Origin: Nakamurella flava
GTDB lineage: Bacteria > Actinomycetota > Actinomycetes > Mycobacteriales > Nakamurellaceae
Length of the DNA: 64,000 nucleotides
Reading direction: 5' to 3'
NCBI RefSeq assembly: GCF_005298075.1
Contig: NZ_SZZH01000007.1
Span: 62,001 to 126,000, forward strand
A program made the position numbers and the translations under genes. Numbering within the stretch: position 1 is the stretch's first letter; each line of letters starts with the position of its first letter. The notes below the pieces were generated by a model, which was not told where the DNA came from, searched no databases, and saw only the letters and a list, made by a program, of their open reading frames with translations. Positions 1 through 8,289 of this stretch are shown in pieces.

Positions 1-2745
1 ATCCTGCAGATGGCCGCGCTGCAACTCGGCGACATCGAGACCTTCCCGTTCCTCGAACCGCCGGACCGTCGGCAGGTCACCGACGGCCTGACGGTGCTCA
101 CCGAACTGGGCGCGCTGGCCAAGGACTCCGACCGGTCCGGCGGGCCACGGCTGACCCCGGTGGGCCGGTCGATGGCCGCGCTGCCGGTCGACCCGCGACT
201 GGCCCGGATGATCGTCGAGGGCCACGAGCGGCAGTGCCTGCGCGAGGTGCTGGTGATCGCGTCCGCGCTGTCCGTCGTCGACGTCCGGGAGTATCCGCTG
301 GACGACCGGGACCGGGCCAAGGCCGCACACTCCCGATTCGTCGACCCGAACTCCGATTTCAACGCGCTGCTCAATCTGTGGCGGTATCTGGGCGACCAGG
401 CGAAGGCCCGCTCGGGCAACGCGTTCCGGCGGATGTGCCGCGAGGAGTACCTGCACTACCTGCGGATCCGCGAGTGGCAGGACCTGCACGCCCAGCTCGC
501 GCATCTGTGCCGGGGTCTGAAGATGGACCCCGAGGTGGAGTCGCCGCCGCTGCCGGTCGCCCGGGAGCGCGCGGGCAAGCAGCCGGCCAAGGACGCGCCG
601 GCCACCCAGGGCGGTCGTGGCTCGCTGGCCACCGACATCGACACCGAACGCGTGCACACCGCGCTGCTGGCCGGACTGCTCTCCCACCTGGGGCAGAAGA
701 GCGAGGCCAGCCGCGAGTACCAGGGCACCCGGGGGACCAGTTGGGTGATCTGGCCCGGGTCGGCGTTGGCCAAGAAGGGCGCCCGGCTGGTGGTCGCCGC
801 CGAGCTGGTGGAGACCAGCCGGCTGTGGGGGCGGCTGTGCGCCGCGGTCGACCCGGTCTGGGTGGAGCGCGTCGGCGGAGACCTGTTGCGACGCAGCTAC
901 TCCGAGCCGCGCTGGGACGCCCGGCGAGCCAGTGTGGTGGCCACCGAGAAGGTCACGCTGCTCGGCGTGACGCTGATCGGCGCCCGGACGGTGCAGTTCG
1001 ACCGCATCGACCCGGAGGTGTCCCGGGAGCTGTTCCTCCGGCACGCCCTGGTCGAACGGGACTGGCAGACCCGGCACGCCTTCTTCGCCGCGAACCAGCA
1101 GGCCCTGGAGGAGATCGCCCGCTGGGAGGACCGGACCCGCCGCCGGGACATCGTCGTCGACGACGAGACCCTCTACGGCCTCTACGACGCCCGCATCCCG
1201 GCCGACGTCACCTCGGGCCGGCACTTCGACTCGTGGTGGAAGAAGGCGTCCCGCTCGGAACCGGGGCTGCTGACGTTCACCCCGGAGATGCTGATCGCTG
1301 CCGGGGCCGAGCGTTTCGACCGGGCCGCCTACCCCGACCGCTACACCTCCGGCGAGCTGGACCTGCCGGTCGACTACGTCTACGACCCGACCCGCGCCGA
1401 CGACGGCGTCACGATCAGCATCCCGCTGGCCGTGCTGGCCCGGGTCGAGCCGAGCGCGTTCGCCGACCAGATCCCCGGCCTGCGCAGCGAACTGGCGGTC
1501 GCCCTGCTGCGATCGCTGCCGAAGACGTTGCGCCGCAACTTCGTTCCCGCGCCGACGGTCGCCGACGCGGTCCTGGCCCGGATGTCGGCCCAGGAGTCCG
1601 CCGGCCGGTCGGTGGCCGGCGGTTTCCCGGAGCGGTTCGCCCGCGCCGTCACCGCGGCCACCGGGATCCCCGTCCGGGAAACCGATTTCGACCTGGCCAA
1701 GGTGCCCGACCACCTGAAGCTGACGTTCGCCGTCACCGATGACGCCGGCCGCACCGTCGCCTCCGGCAAGGATCTGGCCGCCCTGCAGGCGCAGCTGCGC
1801 CCGGCGGCCGACCGGGCGGTGGCCGACGCGGTCGGCCGGGACATCGAACGCAGCGGGCTGACGACGTTCCCCGAGCCCGGTCTGCCGCGGACCGTGACGA
1901 CGGTGGTGGCCGGTCAACCGGTGACCGCCTACCCGGCGCTGGTCGCCGAGGAACCGGCCGACGGGAGCACCGTCGGGGTCCGCATCCTGGCCACCGAGGC
2001 CGAGCAGTCCCGGGCCATGTGGGCGGCGACCCGGCGGCTGCTGGCCCGGTCCGCCCCGATGTCGGCCAAACAGATCCGGGCCGCGCTCACCCGGGAACAG
2101 GTGCTCGTCCTCGCCGCCCCACCGGAGGGCACCTTCGCCGACCTGCTGCGCGACGCCATCGACGCGGCCGTGGACGCGCTGCTCGACTGGGCCGGTGGCC
2201 CGGTCTGGACGGCGGCCGACTTCGCCCGGCTCCAGTCCCGGATTGCCCCGCACGTGCAGCGGGCGGTCCTGGACGTGTTGCGGGCCGCGACATCGGTGCT
2301 CGACGAGGCCCGGACCGCCACCCGGGCGATCGACGAGCTGACCGGCGGCCGGCCGCTGCGGCGCGACGACCCGATGACGCCCTCCGTCAAGGACCTGCAG
2401 GCCCGGCTTCGCGCCACCGTCGGGCCCGGGTTCCTGCTGCGGGCCGGCGCCGCCGGTCTGCCGGACGTCGGCCGGGACGTCCGGGCCATCGGCATCCGCG
2501 CCCGCCGCGTGCGGGAGAACCCCGAGCGCGACCGCCGCTCGATGGCCGAGGTCACGGCCCTGGAACAGGAAACCGATGGGGTGATATCCGCGCTTGCCAC
2601 CGAACGACTCGGCGATCATGACGTCCATCAGTTGCGACGACTGCTCGCCGAGTACCGCATCGCGGTGTTCGCCCAACCGATGAAGACGGTGGTCCCTGTG
2701 TCCGAGAAGCGCATCCGCAACGCCGTCGCGGCGCTGCGTCGATGA
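1..2745 (+). CDS. hrpA: ATP-dependent RNA helicase HrpA, C-terminal part (5' end outside window)
   Basis: The reading frame is open from base 1, so the ATG at 10 is internal and the gene begins upstream. The visible 914 codons hold the winged-helix/HA2 part after the helicase core (first about 150 residues), an OB-fold region near residues 230-380, and the long DUF3418-type C-terminal domain that marks bacterial HrpA among DEAH helicases. The Walker/DEAH core (about 400 residues) is missing only because the window starts here. HrpA unwinds RNA and resolves stalled ribosomes. The stop codon overlaps the next start (ATGA at 2742-2745), suggesting translational coupling to the lipoprotein hydrolase. 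Family assignment is secure; the cellular role is from the family. Confidence 0.93.
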   Translation: MLQMAALQLGDIETFPFLEPPDRRQVTDGLTVLTELGALAKDSDRSGGPRLTPVGRSMAALPVDPRLARMIVEGHERQCLREVLVIASALSVVDVREYPLDDRDRAKAAHSRFVDPNSDFNALLNLWRYLGDQAKARSGNAFRRMCREEYLHYLRIREWQDLHAQLAHLCRGLKMDPEVESPPLPVARERAGKQPAKDAPATQGGRGSLATDIDTERVHTALLAGLLSHLGQKSEASREYQGTRGTSWVIWPGSALAKKGARLVVAAELVETSRLWGRLCAAVDPVWVERVGGDLLRRSYSEPRWDARRASVVATEKVTLLGVTLIGARTVQFDRIDPEVSRELFLRHALVERDWQTRHAFFAANQQALEEIARWEDRTRRRDIVVDDETLYGLYDARIPADVTSGRHFDSWWKKASRSEPGLLTFTPEMLIAAGAERFDRAAYPDRYTSGELDLPVDYVYDPTRADDGVTISIPLAVLARVEPSAFADQIPGLRSELAVALLRSLPKTLRRNFVPAPTVADAVLARMSAQESAGRSVAGGFPERFARAVTAATGIPVRETDFDLAKVPDHLKLTFAVTDDAGRTVASGKDLAALQAQLRPAADRAVADAVGRDIERSGLTTFPEPGLPRTVTTVVAGQPVTAYPALVAEEPADGSTVGVRILATEAEQSRAMWAATRRLLARSAPMSAKQIRAALTREQVLVLAAPPEGTFADLLRDAIDAAVDALLDWAGGPVWTAADFARLQSRIAPHVQRAVLDVLRAATSVLDEARTATRAIDELTGGRPLRRDDPMTPSVKDLQARLRATVGPGFLLRAGAAGLPDVGRDVRAIGIRARRVRENPERDRRSMAEVTALEQETDGVISALATERLGDHDVHQLRRLLAEYRIAVFAQPMKTVVPVSEKRIRNAVAALRR

Positions 2746-3875
2746 GCGGCGGGCGGCCGGTCGGGGTGGCGGCTCGCCGTCCCTGGCCGTCGGTCCTGGG
2801 CGTGACGATCGTCGCGGTGCTGCTGGGGGCGTGCAGCTCGGCCCCGGCCGCGCAGGTGGCGTCGACCACGGCGCCCACCCATCAGTCGGCCGATCTCACC
2901 GTCGCCCCGCGCACCGACATCACGCCGGACTACGACCTGCCGTCGTGGGCCGCGGCCCTGCCCGACCCGGGGCCCGTCGAGACGTCCGCGCCGGATCCGT
3001 CCGCCACCCCCTCTGCGACCGGTACCGAGACCGGCGCCGAGGACGGGACCGGCGACGCCGACGAGGGGTACCCGGCCCGTCCGACGCAGGCCGCGCCGGA
3101 CGAGGACGACCAGTTCGAGCAGGACGTGTGGGCGCCCGGCGACGACCACCGCATCCCGGGGACTCTCTCGCTGCCGGTCAGCGACGGCGGGCTGGCCCCC
3201 GCGGTGCTGCTGCTGCACGGCGATTTCGGCGACCGGCACGCCAGTGATTTCGACGAGTTGCAGGAGAAGCTGGCGGCCTCCGGCGTCGCCAGCCTGGCCA
3301 TCGACTTCGCCGGATCCGGTGAGTCCGAGGAATCGCAGCTGGAGCTGAACTACACCTCGATGCTCGGCGACGCGAACGCGGCGTTCGACTACCTGCTGCG
3401 GGACCCGGAGATCGACCCCCGGCGGGTGGCCGTCCTCGGGTTCTCCCGGGGCGGGTCGATCGCGGCGACCATGGCCGGGACCCGTTCGGACGTCGCCGGT
3501 CTCATCACGTGGAGTGGCGCCGTCTACAACGGCGAGGACGAACTGCCCGACCTGCACCAGGAGGCCCGGGAGGACGGGGAGGCCCAGGTGGGTGACGACC
3601 TGGAGATCCCGCTGTCCTGGTTCGACTCCATCGAGGCGTCCCGCCCGCTGGACGACGTCGCCGGGTACACCGGTCCGGTACTCGCCGTCGTCGGATCGGC
3701 CGACGACGTCGTGGACCCGTCCGTGGCGACGACCTTCATCGACACGGTGGCCAGCAGTGACAAGACCCTGCACGTCATCGACGGCGCCGACCACGGCTAC
3801 TCCGACGACCCCGCCTATGGCGAGGACGCCGTCGACACCACCACGGACTGGGTGGTCGCGCGGCTGCGGTCCTGA
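2742..3875 (+). CDS. Lipoprotein alpha/beta hydrolase (dienelactone hydrolase-like)
   Basis: A 377-aa protein with a Sec lipoprotein signal: charged N-terminus, hydrophobic stretch and lipobox ending LGAC, with the lipidated Cys at residue 31. A low-complexity Ala/Pro/Asp/Glu linker (to about residue 130) probably spans the cell wall. The hydrolase domain follows: LLLHGDFG oxyanion region, nucleophile elbow GFSRGG (Ser235), Asp321 or Asp322, and His351 in a GADHGY context complete a catalytic triad. The fold class is alpha/beta hydrolase, dienelactone-hydrolase-like; the substrate cannot be told. It is coupled to hrpA by a 4-base overlap and followed by a strong terminator. Action is expected outside the cytoplasmic membrane. 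Confidence 0.88.
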   Translation: MSGGRPVGVAARRPWPSVLGVTIVAVLLGACSSAPAAQVASTTAPTHQSADLTVAPRTDITPDYDLPSWAAALPDPGPVETSAPDPSATPSATGTETGAEDGTGDADEGYPARPTQAAPDEDDQFEQDVWAPGDDHRIPGTLSLPVSDGGLAPAVLLLHGDFGDRHASDFDELQEKLAASGVASLAIDFAGSGESEESQLELNYTSMLGDANAAFDYLLRDPEIDPRRVAVLGFSRGGSIAATMAGTRSDVAGLITWSGAVYNGEDELPDLHQEAREDGEAQVGDDLEIPLSWFDSIEASRPLDDVAGYTGPVLAVVGSADDVVDPSVATTFIDTVASSDKTLHVIDGADHGYSDDPAYGEDAVDTTTDWVVARLRS

Positions 3876-3915
3876 CGCGCCCGGTGCACCCCGTGGCTCT
3901 CGTGGCCTGAACGGG

Positions 3916-3948
3916 AAGAGCCCCGCTCCTGGAAGGAGCGGGGCTCTT
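3916..3948. terminator. Bidirectional hairpin terminator
   Basis: A perfect 15-bp inverted repeat (3916-3930 with 3934-3948) with a 3-nt loop, G+C rich with AA/TT ends. It sits between two convergent genes, the lipoprotein hydrolase (ends 3875) and the antitoxin-like gene (ends 3962), and can terminate both. Confidence 0.85.
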
Positions 3949-3961
3949 GTCGTCCGTGCGG

Positions 3962-4189
3962 TCAGACCGCGGCCGGCGGCACCACCGGGGGCGGCGGCGG
4001 GGGGAGATCGTCCTTGCCGGCGGCCTTGTCGACCAGGTCGTGGAGCTTGTCCTCGACCGGGTTGACCTTGTCGTCACCGATCTTGCTGCCGACGAAGTCA
4101 CCGGCCTTGGTGATGCCCTGCTTGACCTGATCGGCATGATCGGCCGCGAAGGCCTGGGCCTTGTTCTTCAACTCGTTGAAGTCGACCAT
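3962..4189 (-). CDS. Small Rv0909-type antitoxin-like protein
   Basis: A 75-aa acidic/basic helical protein: residues 1-60 are amphipathic helix rich in K/D/A (FNELKNKAQAFAADHADQ...) followed by a Pro-rich tail. The pattern matches the actinobacterial MT0933/Rv0909 antitoxin family, small proteins annotated as antitoxins in mycobacteria. No toxin partner is visible next to it: upstream is a glycolipid-binding-like gene and downstream a terminator. The family is often found solitary, so a toxin-antitoxin role is only a label here; a stress or chromatin-associated small protein is equally possible. Confidence 0.7.
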   Translation of the reverse strand: MVDFNELKNKAQAFAADHADQVKQGITKAGDFVGSKIGDDKVNPVEDKLHDLVDKAAGKDDLPPPPPPVVPPAAV

Positions 4190-4254
4190 CTGCTGTCCTC
4201 TCCGATGCGGGTGTCTCGAAGTCGGGTCGCGCCGGGTTCGGCACGGCGCTCACC

Positions 4255-4953
4255 CTACTCAGCGTTCGACACCCCGTCCGGGTTCCCGGTCCCGGTGTCC
4301 TGCGGGTCGACGTCGACGGCGAAACCGTCGTCGTCCACGGTGATCCGGCTGCTGCCGTCGGGGCCGTCGATGGACAGCACTCCCCGGTCGTCGGCGTGGT
4401 CGATGACGCGGATTCGGCGCCACATCGTCCCCACCTCGAGGTGGGGGGTGGCGATCCGGGCCACGGTGAGGTGGAGCGGCTCGGCCGGGGCGTCCGGTCG
4501 ATGCAGTCCCAGCCGGCGGATCAGCAGGCTCGCGGTCAGCACGGACGACGACAGCTCGATGTCGATGACGTCGTCGAGGCCGGAATGCGGTGGGGGACGG
4601 CCGGTCCCGTCGAGCCACGGAGCGCCGGGCGCCCGGGTGAGCGCGACCGCGCGTTCCAGGCTGGCCGATTCGGCCCGCACGGACAGGCGCCGGGTCCGTC
4701 CGGTCGCGTCGCACAGCAGGGCGTAGGACGTCGAGCAGGGCCGGTCACCGAGGGTCAGCACGGTGCCACTGGCCCGCAGGCCCCGGGGGGTGGTGACGAT
4801 GCGGGCGGTCTCGCTGCGCAGGCCGTCCGCGGACGTCCAGGCCAGGAAGCGAACGCCGCCGTCGACGACGGTCACCCGTCGGTGCATGGTCCCGGTTCCC
4901 GTCGGGGCCGGCGCCCGGCCCGGTGGTCGGGCGGCGGTCAGGTCGCGCGTCAT
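4255..4953 (-). CDS. Putative glycolipid-binding domain protein
   Basis: A 232-aa protein, no signal peptide. The start at 4953 is chosen because GGAGGGAG lies about 6 nt upstream; a longer open frame to 5136 has no such support. From residue 30 on it follows the putative glycolipid-binding family: an initial FLAWTSADG block, a central APWLDGTG segment, the LDDVIDIELSSS strand and the IRRLGLHRPDAPAEP region near the C-terminus. The family (related to mycobacterial Rv1684-neighbour proteins) is thought to form a lipocalin-like barrel; no enzymatic activity is established. It lies 64 nt downstream of another minus-strand gene and may share its transcript. Confidence 0.75.
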   Translation of the reverse strand: MTRDLTAARPPGRAPAPTGTGTMHRRVTVVDGGVRFLAWTSADGLRSETARIVTTPRGLRASGTVLTLGDRPCSTSYALLCDATGRTRRLSVRAESASLERAVALTRAPGAPWLDGTGRPPPHSGLDDVIDIELSSSVLTASLLIRRLGLHRPDAPAEPLHLTVARIATPHLEVGTMWRRIRVIDHADDRGVLSIDGPDGSSRITVDDDGFAVDVDPQDTGTGNPDGVSNAE

Positions 4954-5017
4954 CCGCACTCCCTCCGCGTGTGGGGTCGCCGCCGGGCCGGTCGTGGTCG
5001 GCCCGGCGGCGCGGTGG

Positions 5018-5377
5018 TCAGCCCCGGTGGCCGGGGCTGAGGTGCTCGACGTGCCCGGTGCGCAGATCCAGCACATACGTCCAGGTCCCGTGCAGGCCCT
5101 GGACGGTGACCCGGCCGCGTCGGCCGACCGGGTCACCGGTGCCGAACTCGCGGAGGTGGGTGGGGTGGCCGCCGGTGCGGCGGCGGAGGTGGCTGCCGGA
5201 GACGAGGAAGGTGTCGCCGGACGGCAGACCGACGACGAACGGGCCGACCTGCTCGTGGTGGACGCGGTCGATGAGGGCGTCGACCAGGGATTCCCCGGTC
5301 GACCGGCGGTGACGGCTCGGGCGCGGGCGCGGGCCGGTGCTGCGGGTGCGCACCGCGTGGCTCACGGAGGAGAACAT
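5018..5377 (-). CDS. Hypothetical protein
   Basis: A 119-aa protein not recognised. The first 28 residues are basic and disordered-looking; residues 30-119 contain alternating hydrophobic strands (GPFVVGLPSGDTFLVSG, TWTYVLDLRTGHVEHL) suggesting a small beta-rich domain. Codon third positions are almost entirely G/C in this frame, which supports real coding. The ribosome site before the ATG at 5377 is weak (a G-run about 15 nt away), so a later start is possible. It precedes the glycolipid-binding-like gene on the same strand by 64 nt. Confidence 0.55.
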   Translation of the reverse strand: MFSSVSHAVRTRSTGPRPRPSRHRRSTGESLVDALIDRVHHEQVGPFVVGLPSGDTFLVSGSHLRRRTGGHPTHLREFGTGDPVGRRGRVTVQGLHGTWTYVLDLRTGHVEHLSPGHRG

Positions 5378-5493
5378 GACGCCAGTACGTCACCCCCGGG
5401 TGGGCGACACCCGGACGGGGAGTGACCGCCGGGCGAGGATCAGGTGACGTTCGGGTGCTGAGTGCCGGGGTCGGGGCCACATCCGGACGGGAA

Positions 5494-5513
5494 CTGGCCG
5501 CTACTGCGGCCAG
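5494..5513. promoter_or_regulatory. Small hairpin just upstream of VOC gene
   Basis: A perfect 8-bp inverted repeat CTGGCCGC/GCGGCCAG with a TACT loop, ending 9 nt before the ATG of the VOC gene at 5523. No Shine-Dalgarno is visible there, so the hairpin overlaps the expected ribosome-binding region or serves as an operator. Function is inference only. Confidence 0.4.
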
Positions 5514-5522
5514 CCTGGATTC

Positions 5523-6029
5523 ATGGACACGTCATCGGATCGCTCCTTCCCGCCGGCCGGCGCCGGTGCCACGCTCAACCCCTTCGTGGTGGTCGACGGC
5601 GCCGCCGCCCTCGTCGACTTCGTCGTCGCGGTGTTCGGCGGGACGGAGGTCGCCCAGGCCCGCACCTCGATGTCGGACGGTCGGCTCATCCATGCGGAGG
5701 TCACCGTCGGCACCGCCCACCTGCTGCTGGCCGACCGGCTGGCCGGCTGGCCGGCGCATCCGGCCCTGCTGCAGATCTGGGTGACCGACGTGGCGGCGGT
5801 CCTGACGGCCGCGGTGGCCCACGGTGCCCGGGTGGTCACCCCGGCGACCCCGTTCTACGGCGAGACCACCCTGGGCCGGATGGCCGACCCGTGGGGCAAC
5901 CTGTGGTGGCTGTACGCGCCGGCGCCCGGTCAGGCCGACCCGCGGCCGGTCTGGGAGGGCGGTGACGACACCGTCTTTCGCACGCTCGACGTCGAGATGC
6001 GCGGGCGTCAGTCGTTGTCGGCCGGGTAG
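5523..6029 (+). CDS. VOC/glyoxalase-fold protein (PhnB-like)
   Basis: A 168-aa single-domain vicinal-oxygen-chelate protein. Features: N-terminal LNPFVVVDGAAALVDFV strand-helix, the VFGGTEVAQ turn, and the C-terminal FYGETTLGRMADPWGNLWWL motif typical of the PhnB/YaeR-like subgroup. These proteins bind metal and act as small-molecule dioxygenase-like, isomerase-like or resistance proteins; which one cannot be told. The tail overlaps the convergent tyrA gene by 22 nt. Start is the first ATG of the frame; no clear ribosome site. Confidence 0.85.
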   Translation: MDTSSDRSFPPAGAGATLNPFVVVDGAAALVDFVVAVFGGTEVAQARTSMSDGRLIHAEVTVGTAHLLLADRLAGWPAHPALLQIWVTDVAAVLTAAVAHGARVVTPATPFYGETTLGRMADPWGNLWWLYAPAPGQADPRPVWEGGDDTVFRTLDVEMRGRQSLSAG

Positions 6030-7003
6030 CGGGCGGCGACCGACCAGCCGTCGTCGGTGGCGCGCAGCCCGGTGACGTAGCCGCCGGCGGCACCGACGGC
6101 GAGCAGCTGGTCGACGAGGTCGTCTCCGCTGAGGGTCACGTCCTCGAGCCCGGAACCGCGCTGTTCGAAGGCCGTGCGGGCGGCGTGCCCGGACTCGGTG
6201 ATCTTGACCAGGCTGCCGGTGGAGGCCAGCGAGCCGCGGGCCACCCCGAGCAGGCCGAGGGCGTCGTCGACGGCGTCCAGCAGGGCGTCGCGGTTGTTCT
6301 CGCACATGGCCCGGATCAGTTCGGGCCGGGTGCCGGCCACCCGGGTGCCGTCGGCGAACGACGACGCCGCCAGGGACAGGGCCAGGTCGCCGCCCGCGGC
6401 GCCGGCCTGGGCGAGCGCCAGGGCCAGTAGGTGGGGCAGGTGCGAGATGCGGGCGACGGCCCGGTCGTGGGCGGGCGCCTCGGTGGGGACGACCCGGCTG
6501 CCGACCTGCAGGCCGAGGGCGGCGACGGCGGCCCAGACGTCCGGGTCGCTGTCCTCGGTCAGGCAGGTGACCCAGGCGGCGTCCCGGAACAGGTCGGCCG
6601 ACCCGGCGGCCCAACCGGAATGCGCGGTGCCGGCCATCGGGTGCGCGCCGACGTACCGGGCGCGGGGTGCGAGGCTTTCCACCTGGTCCGCGATGAGGCC
6701 TTTGACGCTGGCGACGTCGGTGAGGCGGACGGTGGGGGCGGTCTCGTCGACGGCGGCCAGCACGGCGGGGAACGCCGGTACCGGGGTGGCGACGACCACC
6801 AGGGCGTCGTCGGTGGCCGCCCGTTCCAGCCCGGCCCGGAGATCGTCGACCACCGCGAAACCGTCGGCCGCGGCGGCGGTCCGCGTCGCCTCCCCCGGCG
6901 ACCACCCCCGCACATCGGTGTGCGGGGCCAGGGCCCGTACCAGCGACCCGCCGATCAGACCCAACCCGACGACGAATGCCGGAGGCAGCGCGTCCTGCCG
7001 CAT
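6008..7003 (-). CDS. tyrA: Prephenate dehydrogenase
   Basis: A 331-aa NAD(P)-dependent enzyme that oxidatively decarboxylates prephenate to 4-hydroxyphenylpyruvate for tyrosine synthesis (or arogenate; not distinguishable). The N-terminal Rossmann motif GLGLIGGS is at residues 13-20. A conserved TDVASVKG segment (about residue 100), the GAHPMAG substrate loop and the helical dimer domain with HLPHLLALALA follow. The start at 7003 has a GGGGTGGGGG ribosome site; the frame extends 81 codons further upstream without support. It is divergent from the TadA-associated gene. Confidence 0.92.
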   Translation of the reverse strand: MRQDALPPAFVVGLGLIGGSLVRALAPHTDVRGWSPGEATRTAAAADGFAVVDDLRAGLERAATDDALVVVATPVPAFPAVLAAVDETAPTVRLTDVASVKGLIADQVESLAPRARYVGAHPMAGTAHSGWAAGSADLFRDAAWVTCLTEDSDPDVWAAVAALGLQVGSRVVPTEAPAHDRAVARISHLPHLLALALAQAGAAGGDLALSLAASSFADGTRVAGTRPELIRAMCENNRDALLDAVDDALGLLGVARGSLASTGSLVKITESGHAARTAFEQRGSGLEDVTLSGDDLVDQLLAVGAAGGYVTGLRATDDGWSVAARYPADND

Positions 7004-7154
7004 GGTCAAACCCCCACCCCGAGAGCGTTCCGGGTCCCCCGCGGCATCGTTCCGCGCCCGTCCGGGTCGATTCTGCCCGCCGACGCCGCTCAGCGAACAC
7101 CCGACCGGGCCGAGGCGTGGCCTTGACCCCGCGGAGCCCGTAACGTTGCCCGGC

Positions 7155-7679
7155 GTGAGCGCTGCGAGTACGTCGGTCCCGGGCCAATCGGAGGACGAGG
7201 GCGAATCCGGTGGTTTCGGTATCGCGGTGACCCGTGAGGAGAGCACCTGGAAGTGCGCCGTCCTCGCGCCCGAGCTGCTGGACGACCTCGACGCGGTGCT
7301 GACCGCGCTGCGCCGGGTCGCGGCGTCGGGCCCGGTGTTCGGGATGCTGTCGATCGACGACGAGTTCTTCGTCCTCGTCCGGCCGATCCCCGGCGGCGCC
7401 GGCCTGTTGCTGTCGGATGCGACCGCGGGCCTGGATTACGACATCGCGGCGGACGTGCTGGACCTGCTGCACGTGCCGGTCCCCGAAGAGGACGACATCG
7501 ACGACGACGAGCCCTGGCCGGAGGGCGATCTGGCCCTGCTGGCCGATCTGGGGATGTCCGAGCAGGAGATGCAGATCGTCGTCGACGACGTCGACCTTTA
7601 CCCGGACGAGGCGCTGGCCATGATCGCGCAGCGCTGCGGCTTCGGCTCCGAGTTCGCGGCGGCGCTGGAGAAGGTCTGA
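7155..7679 (+). CDS. tRNA adenosine deaminase-associated protein
   Basis: A 174-aa acidic protein that in actinobacteria sits immediately before tadA. It has two halves: a beta-rich domain (residues 20-105, WKCAVLAPELLDDLDAVLTAL, EFFVLVRPIPGG) and a C-terminal acidic helical segment with DEPWPEGDLALLADLGM and a conserved CGFGSEF end. A GTG start at 7155 is proposed: a TAACGT -10 box lies at 7141-7146, 8 nt before it, so the mRNA is probably leaderless. The gap to tadA is 32 nt, implying an operon. A partner or chaperone role for TadA is inferred from this constant neighbourhood. Confidence 0.8.
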   Translation: MSAASTSVPGQSEDEGESGGFGIAVTREESTWKCAVLAPELLDDLDAVLTALRRVAASGPVFGMLSIDDEFFVLVRPIPGGAGLLLSDATAGLDYDIAADVLDLLHVPVPEEDDIDDDEPWPEGDLALLADLGMSEQEMQIVVDDVDLYPDEALAMIAQRCGFGSEFAAALEKV

Positions 7680-7711
7680 CCGCCGGCGGGTTCCCGCCGG
7701 CCCCCGCCCCG

Positions 7712-8188
7712 GTGACGGCGGCCGATCGGCACGCCATGCGGTTGGCGCTGGACGTCGCCGCCCGGGTCGCCCGGGAGTCGGGCGACGTCCCCATCGGCGC
7801 CGTCGTCTACCGCCCTGACCCGGCCGCCGCCGACGGGGTCCGCATGCTCGGTATCGCCGGGAACGCGCGGGAGGCCACCGGCGACCCGACCGCCCACGCC
7901 GAGGTGCTCGCGCTCCGGCAGGCCGCCGCGCAGGTCGGCGACTGGAACCTGGCCGGCTGCACCCTGGTCGTCACCGTCGAGCCCTGCACCATGTGCGCCG
8001 GGGCCCTGGTCCTGGCCCGCATCGCCCGGCTCGTCTTCGGCTGCTGGGAACCGAAGACCGGCGCCGTCGGGTCGCTCTGGGACGTCGTCCGCGACGCCCG
8101 CCTCACCCACCGCCCGGAGGTCCGGGGCGGGGTCTGTGAGGACGAGTGCGCTGCACTCGTGCGGGAGTTCTTCCGAACCCGTCGCTGA
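7712..8188 (+). CDS. tadA: tRNA-specific adenosine-34 deaminase
   Basis: A 158-aa zinc deaminase that converts A34 to inosine in the anticodon of tRNA-Arg(ACG), an essential step for decoding. The catalytic zinc motif is complete: His62-Ala-Glu64 (DPTAHAEVLAL) and Pro91-Cys92...Cys95 (VEPCTMCAGAL). The FGCWEPKTGAVGS loop and a C-terminal ALVREFF helix match TadA. A GTG at 7712 is taken as start; an in-frame ATG at 7736 is a shorter option. It follows its associated-protein gene on one transcript. Confidence 0.93.
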   Translation: MTAADRHAMRLALDVAARVARESGDVPIGAVVYRPDPAAADGVRMLGIAGNAREATGDPTAHAEVLALRQAAAQVGDWNLAGCTLVVTVEPCTMCAGALVLARIARLVFGCWEPKTGAVGSLWDVVRDARLTHRPEVRGGVCEDECAALVREFFRTRR

Positions 8189-8289
8189 GCCCCGCCCCTC
8201 CCACCCCCCCGCGCGACTTGGTAAAGACGGCCGCCTTTTCGTCGCGGAGACGGCGTGTCGGCCCCAGTCGGGCGGCGCCCGGCTCGCCG

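Noticed and set aside
3962-4189. Complete toxin-antitoxin pair
   Set aside because: Only an antitoxin-like protein is present; neighbours are a terminator and a glycolipid-binding-like gene.
5376-5447. Short plus-strand ORF with a perfect GGAGG site before ATG (24 codons)
   Set aside because: Antisense to the start of a better-supported gene; product has no features. The site is coincidental or a minor leader peptide.
5532-7472. 646-codon open frame on the minus strand overlapping VOC, tyrA and tadA-associated genes
   Set aside because: Its translation is Arg/Gly/Pro-rich low complexity, typical of a shadow frame in high-GC DNA; three real genes with motifs occupy the same bases.
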